Assembly (NCBI RefSeq): GCF_023517775.1
Contig: NZ_CP082904.1
Span: 1,302,001 to 1,366,000, forward strand
DNA: 64,000 nt
Direction: 5' to 3'
Source: Mixta hanseatica
GTDB taxonomy: Bacteria > Pseudomonadota > Gammaproteobacteria > Enterobacterales > Enterobacteriaceae
Shown in pieces: positions 45,313 through 57,016 of the stretch. How positions within the stretch are numbered: the stretch's first letter is position 1; each line of letters starts with the position of its first letter. A program made the translations under genes and the position numbers. A model generated the notes under the pieces. It did no database searches. It was given only the letters and a program-made list of their open reading frames with translations, and was not told where the DNA came from.

Positions 45313-46104
45313 ATGAAAGTAGCTATGGGGCAGTTTGCGGTCGCGCGCGAATGGCAGAGAAATGCGCAAACCTGCATTCAGCTGATGCAACAGGCGGAAC
45401 AGGCTGGCGCGGCGTTGTTGGTACTGCCTGAAGCGGTGATAGCGACCGATATTCAGGACTCTGGGCTGGCGGTCAGAGAGGCGCAGCCGCTGGATGGCCC
45501 GTTTGTGACTCAGCTGTTGTCAGCCAGCCGTCAAAGCGCCCTCACTACGCTATTCAGCGTTTATGTCCCGGATGGCCCTGAGCGGGCAATTAACGCGCAA
45601 ATCGCGATACGCGACGGTGAAATCATCGCACGCTACGATAAGCTGCATCTGTACGATGCGTTCGAGATGCAGGAGTCAAAACGCGTTACCGCCGGCGAGG
45701 CGATTCCGCCGCTGTTGGAGGTTAGCGGCATGAAAGTGGGGATGATGACCTGCTATGACATCCGTTTTCCGGAACTGGCGCGTCGCCTGGCGCTGGACGG
45801 CGCGGAAGTGCTGGTGCTGCCCGCTGCGTGGGTCAAAGGGCCGCTGAAAGAGCAGCACTGGGAGGTATTGGTAACTGCAAGGGCGCTGGAAAACACCTGC
45901 TATCTGATTGCTGTCGGTGAATGCGGGCCACGCAATATTGGCAGCAGCCTGATTGTCGATCCGCTGGGCGTGGCGATAGCTCGTGCTGCCGAAGGCCCGG
46001 CGCTGGTGTTTGCCGAGCTGGATGCGCAGCGTATCCAAAGCGTCCGACACCGGCTGCCGGTGTTAGCTAATCGCCGGTTTAACCGTCCGGAGCTGAAAGT
46101 ATAA
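45313..46104 (+). CDS. ybeM: Deaminated glutathione amidase (nitrilase family, YbeM-like)
   Basis: 263 residues. Nitrilase triad: Glu in LLVLPEAVIAT (about 40), Lys in IARYDKLHLYDAF (about 110), Cys in KVGMMTCYDIRFPEL (about 146). Nit1-type repair enzyme that hydrolyses deaminated glutathione. E. coli K-12 has a broken copy in the same location; this one is complete. GAAGGGGAAAAG upstream. Confidence 0.9.
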   Translation: MKVAMGQFAVAREWQRNAQTCIQLMQQAEQAGAALLVLPEAVIATDIQDSGLAVREAQPLDGPFVTQLLSASRQSALTTLFSVYVPDGPERAINAQIAIRDGEIIARYDKLHLYDAFEMQESKRVTAGEAIPPLLEVSGMKVGMMTCYDIRFPELARRLALDGAEVLVLPAAWVKGPLKEQHWEVLVTARALENTCYLIAVGECGPRNIGSSLIVDPLGVAIARAAEGPALVFAELDAQRIQSVRHRLPVLANRRFNRPELKV

Positions 46105-46258
46105 CAACGGTTTTATCAGGCGTAGCGGGCAGTATAAGCAGCTTCCAACTTAAGCGGCGCTACGAAAATTTGTAATCTGTTACAAGTGGCAGTTGTATTG
46201 CGTGACGTTCTGCGCGTTAATAGCGGCAGTTGGCTTCTCGTTAATGTAAGAAGGTGTT

Positions 46259-46459
46259 ATGGAAGGTATCAGTATTGCCAAGTTACTGGTTATCGGTGCG
46301 TTGATCGTACTGCTGTTCGGCACGAATAAACTCCGTTCGCTGGGTGGCGATTTAGGTGCCGCCATCAAAGGCTTTAAAAAAGCGATGAAGGATGAAGATG
46401 CGGCACCTGCGGCCAAAGCAGAAGAGATGCCTGCGGAGCGCGTCACCCATAAAGAGTAA
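46259..46459 (+). CDS. tatE: Sec-independent translocase protein TatE
   Basis: 66 residues. [20 protein letters not shown] membrane helix, [24 protein letters not shown] amphipathic helix. TatA paralogue in the twin-arginine export pore. Same place as in E. coli, beside lipA. Confidence 0.93.
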   Translation: MEGISIAKLLVIGALIVLLFGTNKLRSLGGDLGAAIKGFKKAMKDEDAAPAAKAEEMPAERVTHKE

Positions 46460-46508
46460 AATCGGCAGCGGCATTAAGTTACAGAATGTAACTGCGCAGC
46501 AGCAATAA

Positions 46509-46532
46509 AAAGCCAGCTAAGCTGGCTTTTTT
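46509..46532 (+). terminator. tatE terminator
   Basis: AAGCCAGC - TAA - GCTGGCTT and T run. Confidence 0.85.
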
Positions 46533-46634
46533 ATGCCTGCAGTCGCAAGCCAGCGCGCAAGCAATACGGTAGCCCCTTTTCCCTGGCGCAGTCCATAAAA
46601 ATAAAGTTATCCGCTTCTCCGTGCCATAGCCCAT

Positions 46635-46664
46635 AAAAAAACGCAGCCTCAGGCTGCGTTTTTT
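46635..46664. terminator. Bidirectional terminator downstream of lipA
   Basis: AAAAAACGCAGC - CTCAG - GCTGCGTTTTTT, symmetrical A and T runs, 22 bases past the lipA stop. Confidence 0.88.
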
Positions 46665-46685
46665 GCTACGGGTCATGAAAGAGCG

Positions 46686-47651
46686 TTATTTGACTTCCAG
46701 ACCTTTCGCCTGCAAATCAGCGTGATAGGAAGAACGTACGAAAGGACCACAGGCGGCATGGGTAAAGCCCATCGCCAGCGCTTCCTCTTTCATTTCATCA
46801 AACTCCGCCGGGCTGACATAGCGCTGAACCGGCAGGTGATGGCGGCTTGGCTGCAGATACTGACCCAGTGTCAGCATAGTGACACCGTGACGACGCAGGT
46901 CGCGCATCACTTCGATAATTTCCGCATTGGTTTCGCCCAGGCCCACCATCAAGCCCGACTTGGTGGGGATATCCGGATGCGCTTCTTTAAAGCGCTCCAA
47001 CAGCTTCAACGACCATTCATAGTTAGCGCCGGGACGAACCTGACGATAAATACGTGGTACGTTTTCCAGATTATGGTTAAACACGTCCGGCGGCGTTGCG
47101 GTGAGGATCTCCAGCGCACGATCCATACGCCCGCGGAAATCAGGCACCAGCGTTTCAATTTTAATCGTTGGATTTTTTTCACGGATCGCGGTGATGCAAT
47201 CGGCAAAATGCTGGGCGCCGCCGTCACGCAGGTCATCACGATCGACAGAGGTCACCACCACATAGCGCAGGCCCATATCGGCAATGGTCTGGGCCAGCTT
47301 GGCCGGCTCATTGCTGTCTGGCGTAAGCGGACGGCCATGCGCCACGTCACAGAAGGGGCAGCGACGGGTACAGATGGCGCCCAGGATCATAAAGGTGGCG
47401 GTACCGTGGTTAAAACATTCTGCAAGATTAGGGCAGGAGGCCTCTTCACAGACAGAGTGCAGACCGTTTTTACGCATCGCCGCTTTGATGCCCTGAATGC
47501 GGCTGGAATCGGCGGGCAGTTTGATCTTCATCCATTCCGGCTTGCGCAATAACTCCTGGCGCTCGGTTACCACGGTTTTCACCGGGATTAACGCCATTTT
47601 GTCTGCGTCGCGATATTTGACGCCGCGTTCCATCTGAATCGGTTTACTCAT
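46686..47651 (-). CDS. lipA: Lipoyl synthase
   Basis: 321 residues, as in E. coli. Two iron-sulfur sites: auxiliary cluster Cys 68, 73, 79 ([13 protein letters not shown]) and radical SAM Cys 94, 98, 101 (CTRRCPFC). Inserts two sulfurs in octanoyl groups on lipoyl domains. The C-terminal FVRSSYHAD Ser ligand is present. ybeF, which in E. coli lies between lipA and lipB, is absent. Confidence 0.96.
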   Translation of the reverse strand: MSKPIQMERGVKYRDADKMALIPVKTVVTERQELLRKPEWMKIKLPADSSRIQGIKAAMRKNGLHSVCEEASCPNLAECFNHGTATFMILGAICTRRCPFCDVAHGRPLTPDSNEPAKLAQTIADMGLRYVVVTSVDRDDLRDGGAQHFADCITAIREKNPTIKIETLVPDFRGRMDRALEILTATPPDVFNHNLENVPRIYRQVRPGANYEWSLKLLERFKEAHPDIPTKSGLMVGLGETNAEIIEVMRDLRRHGVTMLTLGQYLQPSRHHLPVQRYVSPAEFDEMKEEALAMGFTHAACGPFVRSSYHADLQAKGLEVK

Positions 47652-47823
47652 AAGCTTGCAGTTTCCAGGTTGGATTGCAGTTTGAAAAAAGGCGGTAACT
47701 CAATGAGTCGGCTGCTTTTTCAACTTTATTTGAAAAAAGTGCAAAAATTATATCATTTCATCGGCGGACAAACAGCCTGACGGCGTGGTAAAAAGTTGCA
47801 AATTTGTAAAGCAGCCTGCACGG

Positions 47824-48483
47824 TTACAAAAAATCTGAGCTTTCTGCGGGCTGCCAGCTGGCCGACGGAATAGCGACCTGCTGCAAAAATTTTTCAATCA
47901 GTACCGGCTGTACCGCTTCCGGCGTCACGCCTGCATGAAACGCGCTCAGCTGCGTCATCTCCAGCCCAGCGTAGCCGCAGGGATTGATCCGCTGGAAAGG
48001 CGCGAGGTCCATCGCGATATTTAAGGCCAGGCCATGAAAGGAGCATCCCTGGCGTATACGCAATCCGAGCGAGCAGATTTTCTTGCCGTCTACATAGACG
48101 CCAGGCGCATCAGGGCGCGCATAGGCCGTCACATCGTAATGTGCCAGCGTTTCAACCACCGTTTGTTCGATAGCCGTCACCAGCTGGCGAACGCCCAGCT
48201 TACGGCGTTTCAGATCGATGAGCACATACATCACCTGCTGGCCAGGACCATGATAGGTCACCTGACCGCCGCGATCGCTTTGCACGACGGGGATATCGCC
48301 GGGCATCAGCACATGTTCCGCCTTACCCGCCTGGCCCTGAGTGAAAACCGGCGGATGCTCTACCAGCCACAGCTCATCTGGCGTATCGGTCGTGCGGCTA
48401 TCGGTAAACTGATGCATGGCAAGAGAGACAGATTCCCACGGGCGCAGGCCCAACGGGCGAACAATAAGAGGAGGCTGCTGCAA
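47824..48483 (-). CDS. lipB: Octanoyl-[ACP]:protein transferase LipB
   Basis: 219 residues. [20 protein letters not shown], catalytic Lys/Cys region [23 protein letters not shown] and [14 protein letters not shown] (catalytic Cys). Transfers octanoyl from ACP to lipoyl domains, the substrate of LipA. 172 bases separate it from lipA; I see no other gene there. Confidence 0.95.
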   Translation of the reverse strand: MQQPPLIVRPLGLRPWESVSLAMHQFTDSRTTDTPDELWLVEHPPVFTQGQAGKAEHVLMPGDIPVVQSDRGGQVTYHGPGQQVMYVLIDLKRRKLGVRQLVTAIEQTVVETLAHYDVTAYARPDAPGVYVDGKKICSLGLRIRQGCSFHGLALNIAMDLAPFQRINPCGYAGLEMTQLSAFHAGVTPEAVQPVLIEKFLQQVAIPSASWQPAESSDFL

Positions 48484-48567
48484 AACGTGCTTTCCGTTTC
48501 AGAGAAAGAATGAAGTATAACGCTGCTCCTGGACGAGCTCTACCCGCCCAGGCGGATGCGTGATGGG

Positions 48568-48831
48568 TTACAGCACCATACGCACAATTTCAATTTTACC
48601 CAGCTCTTCATACAGCGTTTCGACCTGCTCGATATGGGTCGCATTGATGGTGATAGAGACGGAGTGGTAGTTGCCTTTGCTGCTGGGTTTGACATCTGGC
48701 GTGTAATCGCCCGGCGCATGGCGCTGCACCACTTCCACCACGTGATCAACCAGCTCAGGCTGCGCCAGACCCATCACTTTATAGGTGAAGGAGCAGGGGA
48801 ATTCGAGCAGTTCATTCAGTTTGGTTTTCAT
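48568..48831 (-). CDS. ybeD: YbeD/DUF493 protein
   Basis: 87 residues: [21 protein letters not shown] and [22 protein letters not shown], as in E. coli YbeD. ACT-like small protein, proposed to affect lipoate metabolism because of its fixed place beside lipB. Confidence 0.93.
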   Translation of the reverse strand: MKTKLNELLEFPCSFTYKVMGLAQPELVDHVVEVVQRHAPGDYTPDVKPSSKGNYHSVSITINATHIEQVETLYEELGKIEIVRMVL

Positions 48832-48846
48832 AGAGACTCCGGTGCT

Positions 48847-48873
48847 AAAAAAAGACTCCCGCCGCAGCGGGAG
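48847..48873 (-). terminator. dacA terminator
   Basis: Minus strand CTCCCGC - TGCG - GCGGGAG then TCTTTTTTT, 59 bases downstream of the dacA stop. A second hairpin GAGGGC/GCCCTC (48904-48926) precedes it. Confidence 0.75.
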
Positions 48874-48931
48874 CTTACTTATAGATAGGTTATATGGGCG
48901 AAGAGGGCGAATATCAATGGCCCTCTGCGCC

Positions 48932-50143
48932 TTAACCGAACCAGTGGTGGAACATCAGCTTAATATAATCCACGATACGGCTGAAGAAACCGCCTTCCGG
49001 CACTTCGTTCAATACTACCAGTGGACGCTGTTCGATGGTTTTGCCGTCCAGCTGGAAGTTAATGGTGCCGACCGCCTGGTTTTTCTGCAGCGGCGCATGC
49101 AGTTCCGTATTGCTTAGCACATAGCTGGCCTTCAGATCTTTCATCCGGCCGCGCGGGATGGTCAGATACATATCCTTGCTCACGCCAAGCTGCACGCGAT
49201 CGCTATTGCCAAACCATACCGGCTCCGAAGCGAACTCTTTTCCGGCTTTCAACGGCGCGACGGTTTCAAAGAAGCGAAAGCCCCAGGTTAACAGCTTTTT
49301 ACTTTCAACTTCACGGCCTTTATAGGTGTGACCGCCCAGTACTGCCGAGATCAGACGCATCTGGCCTTCGGTGGCAGAGGCGACCAGGTTATAACCGGCA
49401 GAGTTGGTATGACCGGTTTTGATGCCGTCGACGTTCAGGCTGGTATCCCACAGCAGACCGTTACGGTTCATCTGACGAATATTGTTAAAGGTAAACTCTT
49501 TTTCTTTATAGACTGCATACTCTTCCGGCACGTCGCGGATCAGCGCCTGGCCAATCAGCGCCATATCGCGCGCGGAACTGTATTGCCCATCGGCATCCAG
49601 CCCGTGCACCGTCTGGAAATGCGTATTCTGCAAGCCCAGCGCTTTAACGTAGTTGTTCATCAGGCCGACAAACGCATCCTGACTGCCCGCCACATAGTCC
49701 GCCATCGCGACGCAGGCGTCATTGCCGGACTGCAGCACGATACCGCGCGTCAGCTGGGAAACCGGTACGCGATCGCCCGGCTTCAGGAACATCAGCGAAG
49801 AGCCACGGAACACCGGGTTGCCGGTCGCCCAGGCATCCTGGCCCACGGTAACCAGATCGTCCTGATGGATTTTGCCTGCTTTCACTGCCTGACCGATAAC
49901 ATAACTGGTCATCATTTTTGTCAGGCTGGCCGGATCGCGACGCGCATCCGCATTCTTTTCAGCAAGAACTTTCCCTGAGTTATAGTCGATCAGGATATAC
50001 GCTTCTGCGTCAATATCCGGTACGCCAGGGATCATGGTTTTAAGATTAATATCTTCAGCCAGCGCGGCCTGACTCAGGCTCAGGGCAATCACGGTGCCCG
50101 CCGCCAGGCGCTTAAAATAGTGACAGGTTTTCAGCGTATTCAT
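48932..50143 (-). CDS. dacA: D-alanyl-D-alanine carboxypeptidase DacA (PBP5)
   Basis: 403 residues. Signal peptide 1-29 (ending QAALAE), active-site S73-L-T-K76, SGN in [14 protein letters not shown] in [12 protein letters not shown], and the C-terminal amphipathic anchor ([14 protein letters not shown]). Trims pentapeptide stems in the periplasm and maintains cell shape. Confidence 0.95.
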   Translation of the reverse strand: MNTLKTCHYFKRLAAGTVIALSLSQAALAEDINLKTMIPGVPDIDAEAYILIDYNSGKVLAEKNADARRDPASLTKMMTSYVIGQAVKAGKIHQDDLVTVGQDAWATGNPVFRGSSLMFLKPGDRVPVSQLTRGIVLQSGNDACVAMADYVAGSQDAFVGLMNNYVKALGLQNTHFQTVHGLDADGQYSSARDMALIGQALIRDVPEEYAVYKEKEFTFNNIRQMNRNGLLWDTSLNVDGIKTGHTNSAGYNLVASATEGQMRLISAVLGGHTYKGREVESKKLLTWGFRFFETVAPLKAGKEFASEPVWFGNSDRVQLGVSKDMYLTIPRGRMKDLKASYVLSNTELHAPLQKNQAVGTINFQLDGKTIEQRPLVVLNEVPEGGFFSRIVDYIKLMFHHWFG

Positions 50144-50291
50144 GTTAGGGACAACATCATCCGTGGAGGTTAGTGAAAAAAGTGCCTTACTATAACAAAA
50201 GGCGTTTTTACCGGCATCCTACTTCGCGTCGACAAAATAAACAGCCAGCCTGCTGGCTGAGGTCTTCACGCAAAGCGGATGCCGTTAATAT

Positions 50292-51389
50292 TTACATGCC
50301 GCTTTGAATCACGGTAATAAAGGATTGCTGGTTGGCTTCGCCGATCAGCCGTTGCTGTAGCGCTGCCGCCTGCGGGCGGGAAGCGAACGGCCCCAGCTGT
50401 ACGCGATAGAGTTTACCGCTGCGGGCTACCGAACCCGGCACGCCAAACTGCGATTTCAACTTATCAGCCCACTGTTGCGCCCGATCGGCATCGCTGAGCG
50501 CGCCAACCTGAACTACATAATTCCCGGCTGCCGCCGGAGAAGCGGCTGCGGCTGCAGGCGCGTTGGCTGGTGCCGGCGTAGGGGCTGCTGTCGGGTTCTC
50601 TGGCTCGCTGCCTTCCAGCACGCCCGCATGGAGCGGCGTCGGCGCGCCCAGAAAACCGCTGCTGCGTACCGGCGCTCCCATGGCGTTATCGCTGGTCAGG
50701 GTACTGTTATCAACCGGATGCACATCCTGCGGCTGTTCGGACACGGTTGGCTGCCCTGCGGCTGCGGAGCCGCCCATTACCATCATCCCGCCGCCGATGT
50801 CGGGGCGCGACGGCAAGGCGTAGCTCTGTTTGGCGACCACGGTGCCGATGGTGCCGGGGCCGGAAAGCGAACCGTCCGGCGCGACTTTAATATAATCGAC
50901 GCGTACCCGGGTATTGTTGGAGATATTCAGCCGATCGCCAGCTGCGCGTGACAGGTCAATAATGCGGCCTGGGGTATAAGGGCCGCGATCGTTAACGCGT
51001 ACCACCAGCTGCCGACCGTTGGCCAGGTTGGTGACCCGCACATAGCTGGGCAGCGGCAGGGTAGGGTGCGCCGCGGTCAACGCTTCCTGATCGAAGGTTT
51101 CACCGATAGCGGTACGCATGCCGTTCGTCTGATCGCCATACCAGCCGGCCAGTCCGGTTTCGCTGTAGTTCGACGGATCTTTTATAATCCGCCAGGTTTT
51201 ACCGTTAACGCTGTAATCCTGACTGGTGGCCGGATTTATCGGCTCATAGCGCGGCTCGACGCCGCCGATTTCAACTACCGGACCATTATAAGCGGGCTGC
51301 TGCACAGCGGGCGCCTGCTGTTCTGTGGGAGTTGTACAGGCGGCAAGCAGCAGCGAAGCCGCACCCACCCAAAGCCAATCCTTACGCAT
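50292..51389 (-). CDS. rlpA: Septal ring lytic transglycosylase RlpA
   Basis: 365 residues from the ATG at 51389 (MRKDWLWVGAASLLLAAC, lipobox LLAAC). DPBB domain with GLAGWYGDQTNGMRTAIGE and VRVNDRGPYTPGRIIDLSRAA; a long Pro/Ala linker; SPOR domain (YVVQVGALSDADRAQQWADKL) that binds denuded glycan at the septum. Starts 10 bases after rodA. Confidence 0.93.
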   Translation of the reverse strand: MRKDWLWVGAASLLLAACTTPTEQQAPAVQQPAYNGPVVEIGGVEPRYEPINPATSQDYSVNGKTWRIIKDPSNYSETGLAGWYGDQTNGMRTAIGETFDQEALTAAHPTLPLPSYVRVTNLANGRQLVVRVNDRGPYTPGRIIDLSRAAGDRLNISNNTRVRVDYIKVAPDGSLSGPGTIGTVVAKQSYALPSRPDIGGGMMVMGGSAAAGQPTVSEQPQDVHPVDNSTLTSDNAMGAPVRSSGFLGAPTPLHAGVLEGSEPENPTAAPTPAPANAPAAAAASPAAAGNYVVQVGALSDADRAQQWADKLKSQFGVPGSVARSGKLYRVQLGPFASRPQAAALQQRLIGEANQQSFITVIQSGM

Positions 51390-51399
51390 CGAGAGCCTC

Positions 51400-52518
51400 T
51401 TAAACGCTTTTAGACAATAATTTTCGGTGTGTGTGAATTGACATAACGATGCCAAATCCAGCCATCAGTACAATCAGCGCCGAACCACCGTAGCTGACCA
51501 GCGGTAAAGGAACGCCAACCACCGGTAAGATACCACTTACCATGCCGATATTAACGAAAACGTACACAAACAAAATCAGCATCAGGCCGCCGGCCATCAC
51601 CCGACCAAACGTGGTCTGGGCGCGCGCGGCGATAACCAGGCCGCGCATAATCAGCAGCAGGTAAAGCGCCAGCAGGATCAGCACGCCAACCAGTCCCAGC
51701 TCCTCGGCCAGTACGGCGAAAATAAAATCGGTATGACGCTCCGGCAGGAACTCCAGCTGTGACTGGGTACCATGCAGCCAGCCTTTGCCGCGCAGGCCGC
51801 CAGAGCCGATCGCGATTTTAGACTGAATAATATGGTAACCGGCGCCCAGCGGATCGCTTTCCGGGTCGAGCAGCATCATCACGCGATCCCGCTGATAGTC
51901 ATGCATCAGGAAAAACCACAGCACCGGGATAAAGGCGGCGACCAGCACGACGGCCACGCCAATCAGCTTCCAGCTCATCCCGGAGAGAAACAGCACGAAC
52001 AGGCCGGAGGCGGCAATCAGAATCGAGGTGCCGAGATCGGGCTGCGCGGCCACCAGCAGGGTCGGCACAAAAATCAGCACCAGCGCAATGCCGGTATTCT
52101 TTAAGGTGGGCGGACAGATATCGCGGTTGATAAAACGCGCCACCATCAGCGGGACGGCTATTTTAGCGATTTCCGAAGGCTGAAAGCGCACAACCCCTAA
52201 ATCAAGCCAGCGTTGCGCCCCTTTACTGATATGGCCGAAGGCGTCTACCGCAATCAGCAGTATCACGCAAACCACATACAGATAGGGCGCCCAGCCTTCA
52301 TAGACGCGCGGCGGCACCTGCGCCATCGCCACCATGACCGCCAGGCCCATAAAAATCTGGCCGATTTTACGTTCCATCATTCCCGGATCCTGACCGCTGG
52401 CGCTCCACATGACAAAAGCGCTGTAGATCAACAAGCAGGAAATAATAATTAAAAACAGCGGATCGATATGAATCTTGGTCCAGATCGATTTTTTTTGCGG
52501 ACTATCGTTCATGGACAT
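51400..52518 (-). CDS. mrdB: Rod shape glycosyltransferase RodA
   Basis: 372 residues, ten membrane helices (SEDS family). [16 protein letters not shown] and [16 protein letters not shown] (catalytic Asp), [21 protein letters not shown]. Polymerises lipid II with PBP2 in the elongasome. AAGGTG lies 8 bases before the ATG at 52518; the in-frame ATG at 52512 corresponds to the E. coli start. Confidence 0.95.
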   Translation of the reverse strand: MSMNDSPQKKSIWTKIHIDPLFLIIISCLLIYSAFVMWSASGQDPGMMERKIGQIFMGLAVMVAMAQVPPRVYEGWAPYLYVVCVILLIAVDAFGHISKGAQRWLDLGVVRFQPSEIAKIAVPLMVARFINRDICPPTLKNTGIALVLIFVPTLLVAAQPDLGTSILIAASGLFVLFLSGMSWKLIGVAVVLVAAFIPVLWFFLMHDYQRDRVMMLLDPESDPLGAGYHIIQSKIAIGSGGLRGKGWLHGTQSQLEFLPERHTDFIFAVLAEELGLVGVLILLALYLLLIMRGLVIAARAQTTFGRVMAGGLMLILFVYVFVNIGMVSGILPVVGVPLPLVSYGGSALIVLMAGFGIVMSIHTHRKLLSKSV

Positions 52519-52520
52519 CG

Positions 52521-54425
52521 TTATTCACCTTCATAACCGGGCGGTGTCGGCGCAGCATCCGGCAACACCGTATTATTATCGCCTAACATAATGTGGTCGA
52601 GGATCTGACGCATCACGGTACCCACAGCAGGGCCCGCGCCGCCGTTCTCCAGAATCATCGTTACCGCCACGCGCGGCTTATCATAGGGAGCGAACGCCGT
52701 CATGAGTTTATGGTCACGCAGCCGCTCGGCGATTTTGTGCGCATTATAGGTCTCATTTTCCTTCAGGCCGAACACCTGCGCCGTACCGGATTTCGCCGCG
52801 ATTTTATACGGGGCGTTATCAAAGCTCTTATGAGCGGTGCCGTTTGGCCGGTTAGCTACGCCGTACATGCCATCTTTGGCGATCTCCCAGTAGCCGGAGT
52901 GAATATCGCCAATCGGCTGGGCAGGCGGCTGGCGGTAAGGCACCAGCAGATTATTTTCCCGCGTGGCGCGCAGCAGGTGCGGCGTTTTGATGATGCCGTC
53001 GTTAATGAGAATCATCAGCGCTTTGTTCATCTGCAGCGGCGTTGCCGTCCAGTAGCCCTGACCAATGCCCACCGGAATGGTGTCGCCCTGATACCACGGC
53101 TTTTTGAAACGCTTCATTTTCCATTCGCGCGTCGGCATATTGCCGGGGTTTTCCTGCGGCAGATCGATACCGGTACGCTGACCATAGCCAAATTTATTCA
53201 TCCACTCGGACAGGCGATCGATGCCCATATCGTAGGCAACCTGATAGAAGAAGGTATCCGCAGACTCTTCCAGCGAACGGGTGACGTTCAGCCGACCGTG
53301 TCCCCATTTTTTCCAGTCGCGGTAGCGCTTTTCTGAGCCTGGCAGCTGCCACCAGCCGGGGTCGAACAGGCTGGTATTACGATTGATCACCCCGGCGCTC
53401 AGGGCCGAAACGGCCACATAGGGTTTCACCGTCGAGGCGGGAGGGTAGGCGGCCTGAATCGCACGGTTATACAGCGGGCGGTTTTCATCCTGCAGCAGCG
53501 CCTTATAATCCTTACTGGAAATGCCATCGACAAACAGGTTCGGGTCATAGCTTGGCGTGGAGACCATCGCCAGAATCTCGCCGGTGCGCGGATCGCTTAC
53601 CACCACCGCCGCGCGGCTGCCGACCAGTAGCGTTTCAATATACTGCTGCAGCTTAAGATCGATGGTCAGCCAGATATCGCGCCCGGCCTGCGGCGACTGC
53701 TCATGCAGCTGGCGGATAACGCGGCCACGGTTGTTGACCTCAACCTCTTCATAGCCGGTTTTGCCATGCAGCACATCTTCGTAATAGTTTTCGATGCCCA
53801 ACTTACCGATATCGTGCGTGGCCGCGTAGTTAGGCCATTTACCCTCTTTATCCAGGCGCGCCACGTCGCGATCGTTGATTTTAGAGACGTAGCCCACCAC
53901 ATGGGTCAGCGTCTGACCGTAAGGATAGTAGCGACGCTGATAGCCTTTAACCTCTACGCCGGGAAAGCGATACTGGTTAACGGCGAAACGGGCGACCTGA
54001 ACATCATTCAGCGCGGTTTTCAGCGCGATAGAGGTAAAGCGACGCGACCGCTTACGCTCTTTCTCAAAATTATCAATATCATCATCGGTGAGATCGAGCA
54101 CCGGGCGCAGCGCCTGCAGCGTCTGCTGAAGATTATCGACTTTTTCCGGCACCAGCTCCGCCTGGTAAATGGTGCGATTCAGCGCCAGCGGCGTGCCGTT
54201 GCGGTCATAGATAATGCCGCGGCTGGGCGCCACCGGCACCAGCTTGATACGGTTTTGGTTAGAACGGGTACTGTAATCTTCGAAGCGTAAAATTTGTAGA
54301 TGATACAGGTTAAAGACCAGAATCCCGGAGAGCAGGAAGATGCCGACAAAGGCCAGCAGCGCTCGCCGTACAAACAGGGTCTGCTCGGCAGTATAGTCAC
54401 GAAAAGAGTTACGTTGAGATTTCAT
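52521..54425 (-). CDS. mrdA: Penicillin-binding protein 2
   Basis: 634 residues from the ATG at 54425 ([19 protein letters not shown]), as in E. coli. One membrane helix, then pedestal and transpeptidase. Active site [13 protein letters not shown] has Ala where E. coli has Gly just before the Ser; SxN in EESADTFFY and KSGTAQVFG are normal. Elongasome transpeptidase partner of RodA. Two bases before the RodA gene start. Confidence 0.95.
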   Translation of the reverse strand: MKSQRNSFRDYTAEQTLFVRRALLAFVGIFLLSGILVFNLYHLQILRFEDYSTRSNQNRIKLVPVAPSRGIIYDRNGTPLALNRTIYQAELVPEKVDNLQQTLQALRPVLDLTDDDIDNFEKERKRSRRFTSIALKTALNDVQVARFAVNQYRFPGVEVKGYQRRYYPYGQTLTHVVGYVSKINDRDVARLDKEGKWPNYAATHDIGKLGIENYYEDVLHGKTGYEEVEVNNRGRVIRQLHEQSPQAGRDIWLTIDLKLQQYIETLLVGSRAAVVVSDPRTGEILAMVSTPSYDPNLFVDGISSKDYKALLQDENRPLYNRAIQAAYPPASTVKPYVAVSALSAGVINRNTSLFDPGWWQLPGSEKRYRDWKKWGHGRLNVTRSLEESADTFFYQVAYDMGIDRLSEWMNKFGYGQRTGIDLPQENPGNMPTREWKMKRFKKPWYQGDTIPVGIGQGYWTATPLQMNKALMILINDGIIKTPHLLRATRENNLLVPYRQPPAQPIGDIHSGYWEIAKDGMYGVANRPNGTAHKSFDNAPYKIAAKSGTAQVFGLKENETYNAHKIAERLRDHKLMTAFAPYDKPRVAVTMILENGGAGPAVGTVMRQILDHIMLGDNNTVLPDAAPTPPGYEGE

Positions 54426-54459
54426 CCGCTGTTTGGGGTGTCCATTTTGCCTTATCGGG

Positions 54460-54930
54460 TTATTCACGATGATAAGGATGATTCGCAGTAATGCTCCATG
54501 CACGATACAGGCTTTCTGCAACCAACACGCGTACCAACGGATGAGGCAGCGTAAGGGCTGAAAGCGACCAGCTCTGTTCCGCCGCCGCTTTGCAGGCTGG
54601 CGACAACCCTTCCGGGCCGCCAATCAGCAGGCTGACGTCGCGGCCATCCTGCTTCCAGCGCTCCAGCTGTTGGGCAAGCTGCGGCGTCTCCCACGGCTGT
54701 CCGGGAATATCCAGCGTCACAATACGGTTGCCCTTACCGACGGCAGCCAGCATCGCTTCCCCTTCTTTTTCAAGAATACGTTTGATATCCGCGTTTTTAC
54801 CGCGCTTACCGGCGGAGACTTCTGTCAGTTCCAGCGGCATATCTTTTGGAAAGCGGCGCAGGTATTCCATAAAGCCGGTTTGAACCCACTCCGGCATTTT
54901 GGTGCCTACGGCGACAAGCTGCAACTTCAC
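54460..54930 (-). CDS. rlmH: 23S rRNA pseudouridine(1915) methyltransferase RlmH
   Basis: 156 residues. SPOUT fold with [17 protein letters not shown] (SAM knot) and a C-terminal [18 protein letters not shown]. Methylates pseudouridine 1915 of 23S rRNA in the decoding region of the 70S ribosome. Confidence 0.95.
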   Translation of the reverse strand: MKLQLVAVGTKMPEWVQTGFMEYLRRFPKDMPLELTEVSAGKRGKNADIKRILEKEGEAMLAAVGKGNRIVTLDIPGQPWETPQLAQQLERWKQDGRDVSLLIGGPEGLSPACKAAAEQSWSLSALTLPHPLVRVLVAESLYRAWSITANHPYHRE

Positions 54931-54933
54931 GAC

Positions 54934-55251
54934 TTAACTCCAGAGCTTTTCCAGCTCATACAGGTGACGACTCTCTTCCTGCATGACGTGAACAATAATT
55001 TCACCGAGATCGACCACGACCCAGTCGGCCACATTTTTCCCTTCCACGCCCAGCGGAATCAGGCCAGCCGCACGGGATTCTTCCATCACATGATCGGCAA
55101 TCGACATCACATGACGTGAAGAGGTGCCGGTACAGATGATCATACAATCGGTGATGCTGGATTTACCCTGCACGTTGATCGCAATAATGTCCTGACCTTT
55201 CAGGTCATCAATCTTATCAATAACGAAATCTTGGAGTTCTTTACCTTGCAA
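54934..55251 (-). CDS. rsfS: Ribosome silencing factor RsfS
   Basis: 105 residues from a TTG start at 55251 ([19 protein letters not shown]). AAAGGTG upstream at six-base spacing and the E. coli length support TTG; a GTG at 55260 would add three residues. [19 protein letters not shown] and [17 protein letters not shown]. Binds uL14 and blocks subunit joining in stationary phase. Confidence 0.92.
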   Translation of the reverse strand: MQGKELQDFVIDKIDDLKGQDIIAINVQGKSSITDCMIICTGTSSRHVMSIADHVMEESRAAGLIPLGVEGKNVADWVVVDLGEIIVHVMQEESRHLYELEKLWS

Positions 55252-55339
55252 AAGGTTCACCTTTTAAGCGTTTCTGTTGTCTGTAAAACGCGCTTTGCGG
55301 CGCCTGAAAAATCGAGCGGCGCAGTATAGCATGCGCTTA

Positions 55340-55984
55340 TCAGGGGCGATATAAGCCGTGATGATTGATATAGTCGATCACCGCGGACGGCAGCAAATCG
55401 TCACAGGAAAGTCCCTGATGGCGACGACGACGGATATCGGTAGCGGAGATTGGCACCAGCGGCGTATCCGCCAGCCAGATTAACCCGGCAGGCTGTTGAT
55501 GCAAGGCGCTGGCATCCTGGGTCTGATGCTGCCGAAGCCAGCGCTGTAGATCCGGCGTTGGCATCGTGCGATCGTAGCCCGGGCGCTGGCATACCAGAAG
55601 ATGACAGAGATCCATCAGTTGCTGCCAGCGGTGCCATTTGTGCAGGCTGAGCAGCGAGTCCTGGCCGATGATAAAGGCCAGCGGCTGTTGCGCGCCGCGC
55701 TCGGCACGCAGTTGCTCCAGTGTTTCGACCGTGTACGAAGGGGCTTCACGCTCCAGCTCGCGCGTATCAAGGTTAAACAGTGGACGATCGGCGATCGCCA
55801 GCTTTACCATCGCCACGCGCTGTGCGGCGCTGGCTTCAGGCTGAGGTCGATGCGGCGGCACGTTATTCGGCAGCAGCGTGACCTGACGTAATCCCACTTC
55901 CAGCGCCAGCGCCTGCACGGTTTTCAGGTGGCCGTAATGAATCGGATCAAAGGTGCCGCCAAACAGCGCATGCAGTGAAGCCAT
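55340..55984 (-). CDS. nadD: Nicotinate-nucleotide adenylyltransferase
   Basis: 214 residues. [18 protein letters not shown] has the nucleotidyl transferase HxGH motif (HYGH); [14 protein letters not shown] near the end is the ISATxIR motif. Makes NaAD from nicotinate mononucleotide in NAD synthesis. In E. coli cobC follows; here only 79 bases separate it from rsfS. Confidence 0.94.
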   Translation of the reverse strand: MASLHALFGGTFDPIHYGHLKTVQALALEVGLRQVTLLPNNVPPHRPQPEASAAQRVAMVKLAIADRPLFNLDTRELEREAPSYTVETLEQLRAERGAQQPLAFIIGQDSLLSLHKWHRWQQLMDLCHLLVCQRPGYDRTMPTPDLQRWLRQHQTQDASALHQQPAGLIWLADTPLVPISATDIRRRRHQGLSCDDLLPSAVIDYINHHGLYRP

Positions 55985-57016
55985 TTAAAATTCGCCTAAT
56001 TCTGCAGGAAGGGCTTTATTACATAGCAGCAGCGAGAGGGTTTCCAGCTCCGGCCACAGCCGCTGACCGTAATCCTGTTTGAGGGTGATTTCCAGGCGCG
56101 TCAGCAATTGAATGGCCTGGCGGATTTGCACTAACGTCAGGCGCTGCAGCGCTTCGCTGAACAGAGCGCGACGATTTTGCCATACGCGATGTTGATCGAA
56201 TAAGGTGCGCAGCGGGACACTGCTCTGCTGACGTTGTAGCGTTAACAGCAGCAGCAGTTCGCGCTGCAGGGTACGGATTAAAATCACCGGCTCGCTCTCT
56301 TCAGCGGCAAGCTGGCGAAGAATATGCAGCGCGCGTTTGCTTTTGCCCGCCAATAGGGCATCAACCCAGTGAAAAGGGGTAAAATGCGCGGCATCGCTTA
56401 CCGCCTGCTCCACGCGCGGCAGCGTGAGTTTGCCATCCGGCCAGAGCAGCGATAAACGTTCCAGCGCCTGCGCCAGCGCCAGCAAATTGCCTTCATAGCA
56501 ATAGCAAAGCAGCTGACAGGCTGCGTCATCTAAATCCAGTTTCAGACTTTTAGCGCGCGCGGCAACCCAGCGCGGCAGCTGCGCATGTTCAGGCGTAGCA
56601 CAGGGCACCAGCACCGCCTGTGCGCTCAGTGCTTTAAACCAGGCGCTGTTTTCCTGCGCTTTGGTCAGCCGGTTCCCGATAATAATCGGCAGGATGTCGC
56701 TGTGTAGCAGAGTGCTTAGCTTCTCCAGCTGGCTGGCCATTGCCGCATTGGGACCATTTTCCGGCAGCGTTAAGGTCAGCGTCTGACGACTGGCAAACAG
56801 GCTCATCGCCTGGCAGTTGCTGAACACGCCGTCCCAGTCGGTCTGGTTATCCAGCGCGACGTTAAAATGTTCAATAAACCCCTGCTGCTGCGCGCAGGCC
56901 TTGATCGCATCATGGCTCTCCTGCAGCAGCAACGGCTCATTGCCCATTAGCAGATAACAGGCACGCAGCCCCTCGTGGAGCTGCGTGCGGAGTTGCTCAG
57001 GGTAAATCCTGATCAT
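55985..57016 (-). CDS. holA: DNA polymerase III subunit delta
   Basis: 343 residues. [20 protein letters not shown] and [19 protein letters not shown] as in E. coli HolA; central [19 protein letters not shown]. Clamp loader wrench that opens the beta ring. Directly joined to nadD, and 4-base overlap with lptE upstream. Confidence 0.94.
   Translation of the reverse strand: MIRIYPEQLRTQLHEGLRACYLLMGNEPLLLQESHDAIKACAQQQGFIEHFNVALDNQTDWDGVFSNCQAMSLFASRQTLTLTLPENGPNAAMASQLEKLSTLLHSDILPIIIGNRLTKAQENSAWFKALSAQAVLVPCATPEHAQLPRWVAARAKSLKLDLDDAACQLLCYCYEGNLLALAQALERLSLLWPDGKLTLPRVEQAVSDAAHFTPFHWVDALLAGKSKRALHILRQLAAEESEPVILIRTLQRELLLLLTLQRQQSSVPLRTLFDQHRVWQNRRALFSEALQRLTLVQIRQAIQLLTRLEITLKQDYGQRLWPELETLSLLLCNKALPAELGEF

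Noticed and set aside
52521..54425. Gly-to-Ala change next to the PBP2 active Ser as inactivation
   Set aside because: Ser and Lys of SxxK are kept and the position tolerates small residues; the gene is essential and otherwise normal.
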